Assembly: GCA_949126835.1 (NCBI GenBank)
Contig: OX421500.1
Location: forward strand, 44,548,114 to 44,612,113
Direction of reading: 5' to 3'
Origin: Anisus vortex
Taxonomy: Eukaryota; Mollusca; Gastropoda; Planorbidae
DNA length: 64,000 bases
The stretch's first letter is position 1, and each line of letters begins with the position of its first letter. Made by a program: the position numbers and the translations under genes. The notes under the pieces were generated by a model. That model saw only the letters and a program-made list of their open reading frames with translations, searched no databases and was not told the DNA's origin. Positions 34,847-49,754 of this stretch are shown piece after piece.

Positions 34847-37800
34847 GCCCTAGCGACAGTTACATTTTTCGCCTTAACTTTAAGCGGCAAGGAATGCAAG
34901 TATACTTCTAAAATCTAAACTGAAAATGGTCAAGAAACTAGGGATCTATTTTTAACTACCGGTACAAGAGATGTGACAGAAAAACTAAATACTAACAAAT
35001 ATTATGGAACACACCTTTAGTTTATTTTTTGCAACACTTTCATACACACAACTCAGTATATTAGCAGAGAATTAAAGAATTTCTGAAGGGGAAACTAGAA
35101 ACCTAGGTAACAAATTGTTAGTCTACATAACACTACTAAATACCCTAATATTTTAAACCTTTTTTTAAATGAACACTCACATCTTCATTTATTTTTTTGT
35201 TTTAACCATTACACTTTGCGCAAGATCATAATTGGCTTTAAAAACCTTTCATCAAAATACATCCAATAAATAATTTGCACAATGCCCATATTTTATACGA
35301 CCTGATACGTTCTGGGGTGAAAATATATACCAACAGAAATATTTGACATTTTATACATTTTTACAGAACTTGATAAAACCTTTTTGGAAACATACAATGT
35401 TTTCTAAACCTCTTTTTTGGGGAACGGCAGTAAAACACCTTGTTAATTACCAATGTTATATATTAATCAAAGACATTTTTGACGTCTAAATACATACATT
35501 TAGTCAAATACAATTGAAAACCAACACTTTGTTGTAAACCAAAACATTTTGTAACACTTCATAACAAAAATATAAATAAAAGTAATACAGTTTTAAGAAA
35601 ACCTTTTGTAGGTTGCAAAGAAGCACCTTTGTTTTAAATTATTAGATAATTTTGAAACTCATATATTGCTGAAAACTAATACCTTGGAGCGCAAAAATTT
35701 ACAGAATAAAAAACCTTTTCCAATTTTTTTGTCATTTCTAACATTTTGCTTTTACTTTCACCTTTTTGTGGGAGGTAGGGCTGACGCTTTACATGTCAAT
35801 TATTGTAACCGTTTTTTAACAAATTTTTTTGCAGACCTTTATTTGTTATACAGACTACTACTGGGTACCCGCAGAGTTACATGGGAGCGCTGGTTATATA
35901 TATATATACACACCATCATCATGGGTCACGCAGAGTTTTAATGTTCGGCCATCATGTTCACAATAATTTAACACTGACAAATTGATTTTCATAGGAGCCG
36001 ATTGATCAAATTGGAATATTATAGCTTTTTACTAAAGGAGACTAAATATTTTTTAATGAACTGCTAAAACAAGGGAATGCATCCCTTGTCATAATATATA
36101 ACAAAGATTTTTTGCTGTATTTATTCCATTTCTATTTCTAGTGATTATTGAAACAACCTTAAACTAAAATTCCAATATCTAAATGTTTGGTGGGTAAAAT
36201 TGCTAGTTTACACTTTTTTCTTAGACTGTGAAATTACGGTGGTAAGATGACAACATAGAAGATATAAACTCTGTCTATATGCTATAGGAAAGCAGGCTAA
36301 TGTTACCACTAACGTCTATTCAAGTTCTAGCCTTAACATTTTTATCGACCTCTACGCTCGTGAAAATTTTTTCATACTGCGAAATCTTAACTTTGCTAAT
36401 AATTTAAACCTTAGTAAATAATCTTGTTTTACCGTACCACCTAAAATCCGTTAAGCTCAATACTAATAGTAATAGAATATCAATACTAATAATAATAGAA
36501 AATCAATAACTGTTTTTACTCATTTCCTTTTATATTTAAATGATGCTGTTATTTAACGCTGTCGTTGGCCACTAAACTACTCTATTTTCTACAACCATTA
36601 CAATATCTTATCAGCTATTATAAATTATTAACAAGGGATAAAATCCCAAGCTGCTTCATTATTTTCAGATTAGTCAACGTGTATTAGATTTAACCTATGC
36701 TTTATTATTATGCCCTAGCGACAGTTACATTTTTCGCCTTAACTTTAAGCGGCCAGGAATGCAAGTATACTTCTAAAATCTAAACTGAAAATGGTCAAGA
36801 AACTAGGGACCTATTTCTTAACTACCGGTACAAGAGATGTGACAGGAAAACTAAATACTAACAAATGTTATGGAACACACCTTTAGTTTATTTTTTGCAA
36901 CACTTTCATACACACAACTCAGTATATTAGCAGAGAATTAAAGAATTTCTGAAGGGGAAACTAGAAACCTAAGAAACAAATTGTTAGTCTACATAACACT
37001 ACTAAATACCCTAATATTTTAAACCTTTTTTTAAATGAACACTCACATCTTCATTTATTTTTTTGTTTTAACCATTACACTTTGCGCAAGATCATAATTG
37101 GCTTTAAAAACCTTTCATCAAATTACATCCAATAAATAATTTGCACAATGTGCATATTTTATACGACCTGCTACGTTCCGGGGTGAAAATATATACCAAC
37201 AGAAATATTTGACATTTTATACATTTTTACAGAACTTGATAAAACCTTTTTGGAAACATACAATGTTTTCTAAACCTCTTTTTTGGGGAACGGCAGTAAA
37301 ACACCTTGTTAATTACCAATGTTATATATTAATCAAAGACATTTTTGACGTCTAAATACATACATTTAGTCAAATACAATTGAAAACCAACACTTTGTTG
37401 TAAACCAAAACATTTTGTAACACTTCATAACAAAAATATAAATAAAAGTAATACAGTTTTAAGAAAACCTTTTGTAGGTTGCAAAGAAGCACCTTTGTTT
37501 TAAATTATTAGATAATTTTGAAACTCATATATTGCTGAAAACTAAATACCTTGGAGCGCAAAAATTTACAGAATAAAAAACCTTTTTCAATTTTTTTGTC
37601 ATTTCTAACATTTTGTTTTTACTTTCACCTTTTCGTGGGAGGTAGGGCTGACGCTTTACATGTCAATTATTGTAACCGTTTTTTAACACATTTTTCGCAG
37701 ACCTTTATTTGTTATACAGACTACTACTGGGTACCCGCAGAGTTACATGGGAGCGCTCGTTATATTTATATACACACACCATCATCTGGATCACGCAGAG

Positions 37801-40440
37801 TTTTAATGTTCGGCCATCATGTTCACAATAATTAAACACTGACAAATTGATTTTCATAGGAGCCGATTGATCTAATTGGAATATTATAGCTCTTTACTAA
37901 AGGAGACGAAATATTTTTTAATGAACTGCTAAAACAAGGGAATGCATCCCTTGTCATAATATATAACAAAGAGTTTTTGCTGTATTTATTCCATTTCTCT
38001 TTCTAGTGATTATTGAAACAACCTTAGACTAAAATTCCAATAACTAAATGTTTAGTGGGTAAAATTGCTAGTTTACACTTTTTTCTTAGACTGTGAAATT
38101 ACGGTGGTAAGATGACAACATAGAAGATATAAACTCTGTCTATATGCTATAGGAAAGCAGGCTAATGTTACCACTAACGTCTATTCAAGTTCTAGCCTTA
38201 ACATTTTTATCGACCTCTACGCTCGTGAACATTTTTTCATACTGCGAAATCTTAACTTTGCTAATAATTTAAACCTTAGTAAATAATCTTCTTTTACCAT
38301 ACCACCTAAAATCCGTTAAGCTCAATACTAATAGTAATAGAATATCAATACTAATAATAATAGAAAATCAATAACTGTTTTTACTCATTTCCTTTTATAT
38401 TTAAATGATGCTGTTATTTAACGCTGTCGTTGGCCACTAAACTACTCTATTTTCTACAACCATTACAATATCTTATCAGCTATTATTAATTATTAACAAG
38501 GGATAAAATCCCAAGCTGCTTCATTATTTTCAGATTAGTCAACGTGTATTAGATTTAACCTATGCTTTATTATTATGCCCTAGCGACAGTTACATTTTTC
38601 GCCTTAACTTTAAGCGGCCAGGAATGCAAGTATACTTCTAAAATCTAAACTGAAAATGGTCAAGAAACTAGGGACCTATTTCTTAACTACCGGTACAAGA
38701 GATGTGACAGGAAAACTAAATACTAACAAATATTATGGAACACACCTTTAGTTTATTTTTTGCAACACTTTCATACACACAACTCAGTATATTAGCAGAG
38801 AATTAAAGAATTTCTGAAGGGGAAACTAGAAACCTAAGAAACAAATTGTTAGTCTACATAACACTACTAAATACCCTAATATTTTAAACCTTTTTTTAAA
38901 TGAACACTCACATCTTCATTTATTTTTTTGTTTTAACCATTACACTTTGCGCAAGATCATAATTGGCTTTAAAAACCTTTCATCAAAATACATCCAATAA
39001 ATAATTTGCACAATGTGCATATTTTATACGACCTGCTACGTTCCGGGGTGAAAATATATACCAACAGAAATATTTGACATTTTATACATTTTTACAGAAC
39101 TTGATAAAACCTTTTTGGAAACATACAATGTTTTCTAAACCTCTTTTTTGGGGAACGGCAGTAAAACACCTTGTTAATTACCAATGTTATATATTAATCA
39201 AAGACATTTTTGACGTCTAAATACATACATTTAGTCAAATACAATTGAAAACCAACACTTTGTTGTAAACCAAAACATTTTGTAACACTTCATAACAAAA
39301 ATATAAATAAAAGTAATACAGTTTTAAGAAAACCTTTTGTAGGTTGCAAAGAAGCACCTTTGTTTTTAAATTATTAGATAATTTTGAAACTCATATATTG
39401 CTGAAAACTAAATACCTTGGAGCGCAAAAATTTACAGAATAAAAAACCTTTTTCAATTTTTTTGTCATTTCTAACATTTTGTTTTTACTTTCACCTTTTC
39501 GTGGGAGGTAGGGCTGACGCTTTACATGTCAATTATTGTAACCGTTTTTTAACACATTTTTTGCAGACCTTTATTTGTTATACAGACTACTACTGGGTAC
39601 CCGCAGAGTTACATGGGAGCGCTCGTTATATTTATATACACACACCATCATCTGGATCACGCAGAGTTTTAATGTTCGGCCATCATGTTCACAATAATTA
39701 AACACTGACAAATTGATTTTCATAGGAGCCGATTGATCTAATTGGAATATTATAGCTCTTTACTAAAGGAGACGAAATATTTTTTAATGAACTGCTAAAA
39801 CAAGGGAATGCATCCCTTGTCATAATATATAACAAAGAGTTTTTGCTGTATTTATTCCATTTCTCTTTCTAGTGATTATTGAAACAACCTTAGACTAAAA
39901 TTCCAATAACTAAATGTTTAGTGGGTAAAATTGCTAGTTTACACTTTTTTCTTAGACTGTGAAATTACGGTGGTAAGATGACAACATAGAAGATATAAAC
40001 TCTGTCTATATGCTATAGGAAAGCAGGCTAATGTTACCACTAACGTCTATTCAAGTTCTAGCCTTAACATTTTTATCGACCTCTACGCTCGTGAACATTT
40101 TTTCATACTGCGAAATCTTAACTTTGCTAATAATTTAAACCTTAGTAAATAATCTTCTTTTACCATACCACCTAAAATCCGTTAAGCTCAATACTAATAG
40201 TAATAGAATATCAATACTAATAATAATAGAAAATCAATAACTGTTTTTACTCATTTCCATATATTTAAATGATGCTGTTATTTAACGCTGTCGTTGGCCA
40301 CTAAACTACTCTATTTTCTACAACCATTACAATATCTTATCAGCTATTATTAATTATTAACAAGGGATAAAATCCCAAGCTGCTTCATTATTTTCAGATT
40401 AGTCAACGTGTATTAGATTTAACCTATGCTTTATTATTAT
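34847..40440. repeat. Macrosatellite units 6-8
   Basis: Unit 6 resembles unit 1 in the ribbon GCGGCAAGGAATG and carries CATCATCATGGG and a lengthened T run (AATTTTTTTGCAG). Units 7 and 8 share the AGGGACCTATTTCTT variant and CATCATCTGGATC. All three have the AAA loop in the second hairpin (GGGATAAAATCCC). Confidence 0.8.
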
Positions 40441-43400
40441 GCCCTAGCGACAGTTACATTTTTCGCCTTAACTTTAAGCGGCCAGGAATGCAAGTATACT
40501 TCTAAAATCTAAACTGAAAATGGTCAAGAAACTGGACACCTATTTTTAACTACCGGTACAAGAGATGTGACAGGAAAACTAAATACTAACAAATGTTATG
40601 GAACACACCTTTAGTTTATTTTTTGCAACACTTTCATACACACAACTCAGTATATTAGCAGAGAATTAAAGAATTTCTGAAGGGGAAACTAGAAACCTAA
40701 GAAACAAATTGTTAGTCTACATAACACTACTAAATACCCTAATATTTTAAACCTTTTTTTAAATGAACACTCACATCTTCATTTATTTTTTTGTTTTAAC
40801 CATTACACTTTACGCAAGATCATAATTGGCTTTAAAAACCTTTCATCAAATTACATCCAATAAATAATTTGCACAATGCGCATATTTTATACGACCTGCT
40901 ACGTTCCGGGGTGAAAATATATACCAACAGAAATATTTGACATTTTATACATTTTTACAGAACTTGATAAAACCTTTTTGGAAACATACAATGTTTTCTA
41001 AACCTCTTTTTTGGGGAACGGCAGTAAAACACCTTGTTAATTACCAATGTTATATATTAATCAAAGACATTTTTGACGTCTAAATACATACATTTAGTCA
41101 AATACAATTGAAAACCAACACTTTGTTGTAAACCAAAACATTTTGTAACACTTCATAACAAAAATATAAATAAAAGTAATACAGTTTTAAGAAAACCTTT
41201 TGTAGGTTGCAAAGAAGCACCTTTGTTTTAAATTATTAGATAATTTGAAACTCATATATTGCTGAAAACTAAATACCTTGGAGCGCAAAAATTTACAGAA
41301 TAAAAAACCTTTTCCAATTTTTTTGTCATTTCTAACATTTTGCTTTTACTTTCACCTTTTCGTGGGAGGTAGGGCTGACGCTTTACATGTCAATTATTGT
41401 AACCGTTTTTTAACACATTTTTCGCAGACCTTTATTTGTTATACAGACTACTACTGGGTACCCGCAGAGTTACATGGGAGCGCTCGTTATATTTATATAC
41501 ACACACCATCATCTGGATCACCCAGAGTTTTAATGTTCGGCCATCATGTTCACAATAATTAAACACTGACAAATTGATTTTCATAGGAGCCGATTGATCT
41601 AATTGGAATATTATAGCTCTTTACTAAAGGAGACGAAATATTTTTTAATGAACTGCTAAAACAAGGGAATGCATCCCTTGTCATAATATATAACAAAGAG
41701 TTTTTGCTGTATTTATTCCATTTCTATTTCTAGTGATTATTGAAACAACCTTAAACTAAAATTCCAATATCTAAATGTTTGGTGGGTAAAATTGCTAGTT
41801 TACACTTTTTTCTTAGACTGTGAAATTACGGTGGTAAGATGACAACATAGAAGATATAAACTCTGTCTATATGCTATAGGAAAGCAGGCTAATGTTACCA
41901 CTAACGTCTATTCAAGTTCTAGCCTTAACATTTTTATCGACCTCTACGCTCGTGAACATTTTTTCATACTGCGAAATCTTAACTTTGCTAATAATTTAAA
42001 CCTTAGTAAATAATCTTCTTTTACCATACCACCTAAAATCCGTTAAGCTCAATACTAATAGTAATAGAATATCAATACTAATAGTAATAGAAAATCAATA
42101 ACTGTTTTTACTCATTTCCATTTATTTAAATGATGCTGTTATTTAACGCTGTCGTTGGCCACTAAACTACTCTATTTTCTACAACAATTACAATATCTTA
42201 TCAGCTATTATTAATTATTAACAAGGGATAACATCCCAAGCTGCTTCATTATTTTCAGATTAGTCAACGTGTATTAGATTTAACCTATGCTTTATTATTA
42301 TGCCCTAGCGACAGTTACATTTTTCGCCTTAACTTTAAGCGGCCAGGAATGCAAGTATACTTCTAAAATCTAAACTGAAAATGGTCAAGAAACTGGACAC
42401 CTATTTTTAACTACCGGTACAAGAGATGTGACAGGAAAACTAAATACTAACAAATATTATGGAACACACCTTTAGTTTATTTTTTGCAACACTTTCATAC
42501 ACACAACTCAGTATATTAGCAGAGAATTAAAGAATTTCTGAAGGGGAAACTAGAAACCTAAGAAACAAATTGTTAGTCTACATAACACTACTAAATACCC
42601 TAATATTTTAAACTTTTTTTTAAATGAACACTCACATCTTCATTTATTTTTTTGTTTTAACCATTACACTTTGCGCAAGATCATAATTGGCTTTAAAAAC
42701 CTTTCATCAAATTACATCCAATAAATAATTTGCACAATGTGCATATTTTATACGACCTGCTACGTTCCGGGGTGAAAATATTTACCAACAGAAATATTTG
42801 ACATTTTATACATTTTTACAGAACTTGATAAAACCTTTTTGGAAACATACAATGTTTTCTAAACCTCTTTTTGGGGAACAGCAGTAAAACACCTTGTTAA
42901 TTACCAATGTTATATATTAATCAAAGACATTTTTGACGTCTAAATACATACATTTAGTCAAATACAATTGAAAACCAACACTTTGTTGTAAACCAAAACA
43001 TTTTGTAACACTTCATAACAAAAATATAAATAAAAGTAATACAGTTTTAAGAAAACCTTTTGTAGGTTGCAAAGAAGCACCTTTGTTTTTAAATTATTAG
43101 ATAATTTTGAAACTCATATATTGCTGAAAACTAAATACCTTGGAGCGCAAAAATTTACAGAATAAAAAACCTTTTTCAATTTTTTTGTCATTTCTAACAT
43201 TTTGTTTTTACTTTCACCTTTTCGTGGGAGGTAGGGCTGACGCTTTACATGTCAATTATTGTAACCGTTTTTTAACACATTTTTCGCAGACCTTTATTTG
43301 TTATACAGACTACTACTGGGTACCCGCAGAGTTACATGGGAGCGCTCGTTATATTTATATACACACACCATCATCTGGATCACGCAGAGTTTTAATGTTC

Positions 43401-46400
43401 GGCCATCATGTTCACAATAATTAAACACTGACAAATTGATTTTCATAGGAGCCAATTGATCTAATTGGAATATTATAGCTCTTTACTAAAGGAGACGAAA
43501 TATTTTTTAATGAACTGCTAAAACAAGGGAATGCATCCCTTGTCATAATATATAACAAAGAGTTTTTGCTGTATTTATTCCATTTCTCTTTCTAGTGATT
43601 ATTGAAACAACCTTAGACTAAAATTCCAATAACTAAATGTTTAGTGGGTAAAATTGCTAGTTTACACTTTTTTCTTAGACTGTGAAATTACGGTGGTAAG
43701 ATGACAACATAGAAGATATAAACTCTGTCTATATGCTATAGGAAAGCAGGCTAATGTTACCACTAACGTCTATTCAAGTTCTAGCCTTAACATTTTTATC
43801 GACCTCTACGCTCGTGAACATTTTTTCATACTGCGAAATCTTAACTTTGCTAATAATTTAAACCTTAGTAAATAATCTTGTTTTACCATACCACCTAAAA
43901 TCCGTTAAGCTCAATACTAATAGTAATAGAATATCAATACTAATAATAATAGAAAATCAATAACTGTTTTTACTCATTTCCTTTTATATTTAAATGATGC
44001 TGTTATTTAACGCTTTCGTTGGCCACTAAACTACTCTATTTTCTACAACCATTACAATATCTTATCAGCTATTATTAATTATTAACAAGGGATAAAATCC
44101 CAAGCTGCTTCATTATTTTCAGATTAGTCAACGTGTATTAGATTTAACCTATGCTTTATTATTATGCCCTAGCGACAGTTACATTTTTCGCCTTAACTTT
44201 AAGCGGCCAGGAATGCAAGTATACTTCTAAAATCTAAACTGAAAATGGTCAAGAAACTGGACACCTATTTTTAACTACCGGTACAAGAGATGTGACAGGA
44301 AAACTAAATACTAACAAATGTTATGGAACACACCTTTAGTTTATTTTTTGCAACACTTTCATACACACAACTCAGTATATTAGCAGAGAATTAAAGAATT
44401 TCTGAAGGGGAAACTAGAAACCTAAGAAACAAATTGTTAGTCTACATAACACTACTAAATACCCTAATATTTTAAACCTTTTTTTAAATGAACACTCACA
44501 TCTTCATTTATTTTTTTGTTTTAACCATTACACTTTGCGCAAGATCATAATTGGCTTTAAAAACCTTTCATCAAAATACATCCAATAAATAATTTGCACA
44601 ATGTGCATATTTTATACGACCTGCTACGTTCCGGGGTGAAAATATATACCAACAGAAATATTTGACATTTTATACATTTTTACAGAACTTGATAAAACCT
44701 TTTTGGAAACATACAATGTTTTCTAAACCTCTTTTTTGGGGAACAGCAGTAAAACACCTTGTTAATTACCAATGTTATATATTAATCAAAGACATTTTTG
44801 ACGTCTAAATACATACATTTAGTCAAATACAATTGAAAACCAACACTTTGTTGTAAACCAAAACATTTTGTAACACTTCATAACAAAAATATAAATAAAA
44901 GTAATACAGTTTTAAGAAAACCTTTTGTAGGTTGCAAAGAAGCACCTTTGTTTTAAATTATTAGATAATTTTGAAACTCATATATTGCTGAAAACTAAAT
45001 ACCTTGGAGCGCAAAAATTTACAGAATAAAAAACCTTTTTCAATTTTTTTGTCATTTCTAACATTTTGTTTTTACTTTCACCTTTTCGTGGGAGGTAGGG
45101 CTGACGCTTTACATGTCAATTATTGTAACCGTTTTTTAACACATTTTTTGCAGATCTTTATTTGTTATACAGACTACTACTGGGTACCCGCAGAGTTACA
45201 TGGGAGCGCTCGTTATATTTATATACACACACCATCATCTGGATCACGCAGAGTTTTAATGTTCGGCCATCATGTTCACAATAATTAAACACTGACAAAT
45301 TGATTTTCATAGGAGCCGATTGATCTAATTGGAATATTATAGCTCTTTACTAAAGGAGACGAAATATTTTTTAATGAACTGCTAAAACAAGGGAATGCAT
45401 CCCTTGTCATAATATATAACAAAGAGTTTTTGCTGTATTTATTCCATTTCTCTTTCTAGTGATTATTGAAACAACCTTAGACTAAAATTCCAATAACTAA
45501 ATGTTTAGTGGGTAAAATTGCTAGTTTACACTTTTTTCTTAGACTGTGAAATTACGGTGGTAAGATGACAACATAGAAGATATAAACTCTGTCTATATGC
45601 TATAGGAAAGCAGGCTAATGTTACCACTAACGTCTATTCAAGTTCTAGCCTTAACATTTTTATCGACCTCTACGCTCGTGAACATTTTTTCATACTGCGA
45701 AATCTTAACTTTGCTAATAATTTAAACCTTAGTAAATAATCTTCTTTTACCATACCACCTAAAATCCGTTAAGCTCAATACTAATAGTAATAGAATATCA
45801 ATACTAATAATAATAGAAAATCAATAACTGTTTTTACTCATTTCCTTTTATATTTAAATGATGCTGTTATTTAACGCTGTCGTTGGCCACTAAACTACTC
45901 TATTTTCTACAACCATTACAATATCTTATCAGCTATTATTAATTATTAACAAGGGATAAAATCCCAAGCTGCTTCATTATTTTCAGATTAGTCAACGTGT
46001 ATTAGATTTAACCTATGCTTTATTATTATGCCCTAGCGACAGTTACATTTTTCGCCTTAACTTTAAGCGGCCAGGAATGCAAGTATACTTCTAAAATCTA
46101 AACTGAAAATGGTCAAGAAACTGGACACCTATTTTTAACTACCGGTACAAGAGATGTGACAGGAAAACTAAATACTAACAAATGTTATGGAACACACCTT
46201 TAGTTTATTTTTTGCAACACTTTCATACACACAACTCAGTATATTAGCAGAGAATTAAAGAATTTCTGAAGGGGAAACTAGAAACCTAAGAAACAAATTG
46301 TTAGTCTACATAACACTACTAAATACCCTAATATTTTAAACCTTTTTTTAAATGAACACTCACATCTTCATTTATTTTTTTGTTTTAACCATTACACTTT

Positions 46401-49400
46401 ACGCAAGATCATAATTGGCTTTAAAAACCTTTCATCAAATTACATCCAATAAATAATTTGCACAATGCGCATATTTTATACGACCTGCTACGTTCCGGGG
46501 TGAAAATATATACCAACAGAAATATTTGACATTTTATACATTTTTACAGAACTTGATAAAACCTTTTTGGAAACATACAATGTTTTCTAAACCTCTTTTT
46601 TGGGGAACGGCAGTAAAACACCTTGTTAATTACCAATGTTATATATTAATCAAAGACATTTTTGACGTCTAAATACATACATTTAGTCAAATACAATTGA
46701 AAACCAACACTTTGTTGTAAACCAAAACATTTTGTAACACTTCATAACAAAAATATAAATAAAAGTAATACAGTTTTAAGAAAACCTTTTGTAGGTTGCA
46801 AAGAAGCACCTTTGTTTTAAATTATTAGATAATTTGAAACTCATATATTGCTGAAAACTAAATACCTTGGAGCGCAAAAATTTACAGAATAAAAAACCTT
46901 TTCCAATTTTTTTGTCATTTCTAACATTTTGCTTTTACTTTCACCTTTTCGTGGGAGGTAGGGCTGACGCTTTACATGTCAATTATTGTAACCGTTTTTT
47001 AACACATTTTTCGCAGACCTTTATTTGTTATACAGGCTACTACTGGGTACCCGCAGAGTTACATGGGAGCGCTCGTTATATTTATATACACACACCATCA
47101 TCTGGATCACGCAGAGTTTTAATGTTCGGCCATCATGTTCACAATAATTAAACACTGACAAATTGATTTTCATAGGAGCCGATTGATCTAATTGGAATAT
47201 TATAGCTCTTTACTAAAGGAGACGAAATATTTTTTAATGAACTGCTAAAACAAGGGAATGCATCCCTTGTCATAATATATAACAAAGAGTTTTTGCTGTA
47301 TTTATTCCATTTCTATTTCTAGTGATTATTGAAACAACCTTAAACTAAAATTCCAATATCTAAATGTTTGGTGGGTAAAATTGCTAGTTTACACTTTTTT
47401 CTTAGACTGTGAAATTACGGTGGTAAGATGACAACATAGAAGATATAAACTCTGTCTATATGCTATAGGAAAGCAGGCTAATGTTACCACTAACGTCTAT
47501 TCAAGTTCTAGCCTTAACATTTTTATCGACCTCTACGCTCGTGAACATTTTTTCATACTGCGAAATCTTAACTTTGCTAATAATTTAAACCTTAGTAAAT
47601 AATCTTCTTTTACCATACCACCTAAAATCCGTTAAGCTCAATACTAATAGTAATAGAATATCAATACTAATAGTAATAGAAAATCAATAACTGTTTTTAC
47701 TCATTTCCATTTATTTAAATGATGCTGTTATTTAACGCTGTCGTTGGCCACTAAACTACTCTATTTTCTACAACAATTACAATATCTTATCAGCTATTAT
47801 TAATTATTAACAAGGGATAACATCCCAAGCTGCTTCATTATTTTCAGATTAGTCAACGTGTATTAGATTTAACCTATGCTTTATTATTATGCCCTAGCGA
47901 CAGTTACATTTTTCGCCTTAACTTTAAGCGGCCAGGAATGCAAGTATACTTCTAAAATCTAAACTGAAAATGGTCAAGAAACTGGACACCTATTTTTAAC
48001 TACCGGTACAAGAGATGTGACAGGAAAACTAAATACTAACAAATATTATGGAACACACCTTTAGTTTATTTTTTGCAACACTTTCATACACACAACTCAG
48101 TATATTAGCAGAGAATTAAAGAATTTCTGAAGGGGAAACTAGAAACCTAAGAAACAAATTGTTAGTCTACATAACACTACTAAATACCCTAATATTTTAA
48201 ACTTTTTTTTAAATGAACACTCACATCTTCATTTATTTTTTTGTTTTAACCATTACACTTTGCGCAAGATCATAATTGGCTTTAAAAACCTTTCATCAAA
48301 TTACATCCAATAAATAATTTGCACAATGTGCATATTTTATACGACCTGCTACGTTCCGGGGTGAAAATATTTACCAACAGAAATATTTGACATTTTATAC
48401 ATTTTTACAGAACTTGATAAAACCTTTTTGGAAACATACAATGTTTTCTAAACCTCTTTTTGGGGAACAGCAGTAAAACACCTTGTTAATTACCAATGTT
48501 ATATATTAATCAAAGACATTTTTGACGTCTAAATACATACATTTAGTCAAATACAATTGAAAACCAACACTTTGTTGTAAACCAAAACATTTTGTAACAC
48601 TTCATAACAAAAATATAAATAAAAGTAATACAGTTTTAAGAAAACCTTTTGTAGGTTGCAAAGAAGCACCTTTGTTTTTAAATTATTAGATAATTTTGAA
48701 ACTCATATATTGCTGAAAACTAAATACCTTGGAGCGCAAAAATTTACAGAATAAAAAACCTTTTTCAATTTTTTTGTCATTTCTAACATTTTGTTTTTAC
48801 TTTCACCTTTTCGTGGGAGGTAGGGCTGACGCTTTACATGTCAATTATTGTAACCGTTTTTTAACACATTTTTCGCAGACCTTTATTTGTTATACAGACT
48901 ACTACTGGGTACCCGCAGAGTTACATGGGAGCGCTCGTTATATTTATATACACACACCATCATCTGGATCACGCAGAGTTTTAATGTTCGGCCATCATGT
49001 TCACAATAATTAAACACTGACAAATTGATTTTCATAGGAGCCGATTGATCTAATTGGAATATTATAGCTCTTTACTAAAGGAGACGAAATATTTTTTAAT
49101 GAACTGCTAAAACAAGGGAATGCATCCCTTGTCATAATATATAACAAAGAGTTTTTGCTGTATTTATTCCATTTCTCTTTCTAGTGATTATTGAAACAAC
49201 CTTAGACTAAAATTCCAATAACTAAATGTTTAGTGGGTAAAATTGCTAGTTTACACTTTTTTCTTAGACTGTGAAATTACGGTGGTAAGATGACAACATA
49301 GAAGATATAAACTCTGTCTATATGCTATAGGAAAGCAGGCTAATGTTACCACTAACGTCTATTCAAGTTCTAGCCTTAACATTTTTATCGACCTCTACGC

Positions 49401-49754
49401 TCGTGAACATTTTTTCATACTGCGAAATCTTAACTTTGCTAATAATTTAAACCTTAGTAAATAATCTTGTTTTACCATACCACCTAAAATCCGTTAAGCT
49501 CAATACTAATAGTAATAGAATATCAATACTAATAATAATAGAAAATCAATAACTGTTTTTACTCATTTCCTTTTATATTTAAATGATGCTGTTATTTAAC
49601 GCTTTCGTTGGCCACTAAACTACTCTATTTTCTACAACCATTACAATATCTTATCAGCTATTATTAATTATTAACAAGGGATAAAATCCCAAGCTGCTTC
49701 ATTATTTTCAGATTAGTCAACGTGTATTAGATTTAACCTATGCTTTATTATTAT
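40441..49754. repeat. Macrosatellite units 9-13
   Basis: Units 9 and 12 match each other (TTTACGCAAG, ACCTTAAACTAAAATTCC, AAC loop). Units 10 and 13 also match each other (ATATTTACCAACAG, CTCTTTTTGGGG, CTTTCGTTGG, AAA loop). Both pairs are exactly three units apart, so a trimer block appears duplicated here. Unit 11 shares the GCAGATCTTTATT variant with units 3 and 20. Confidence 0.85.
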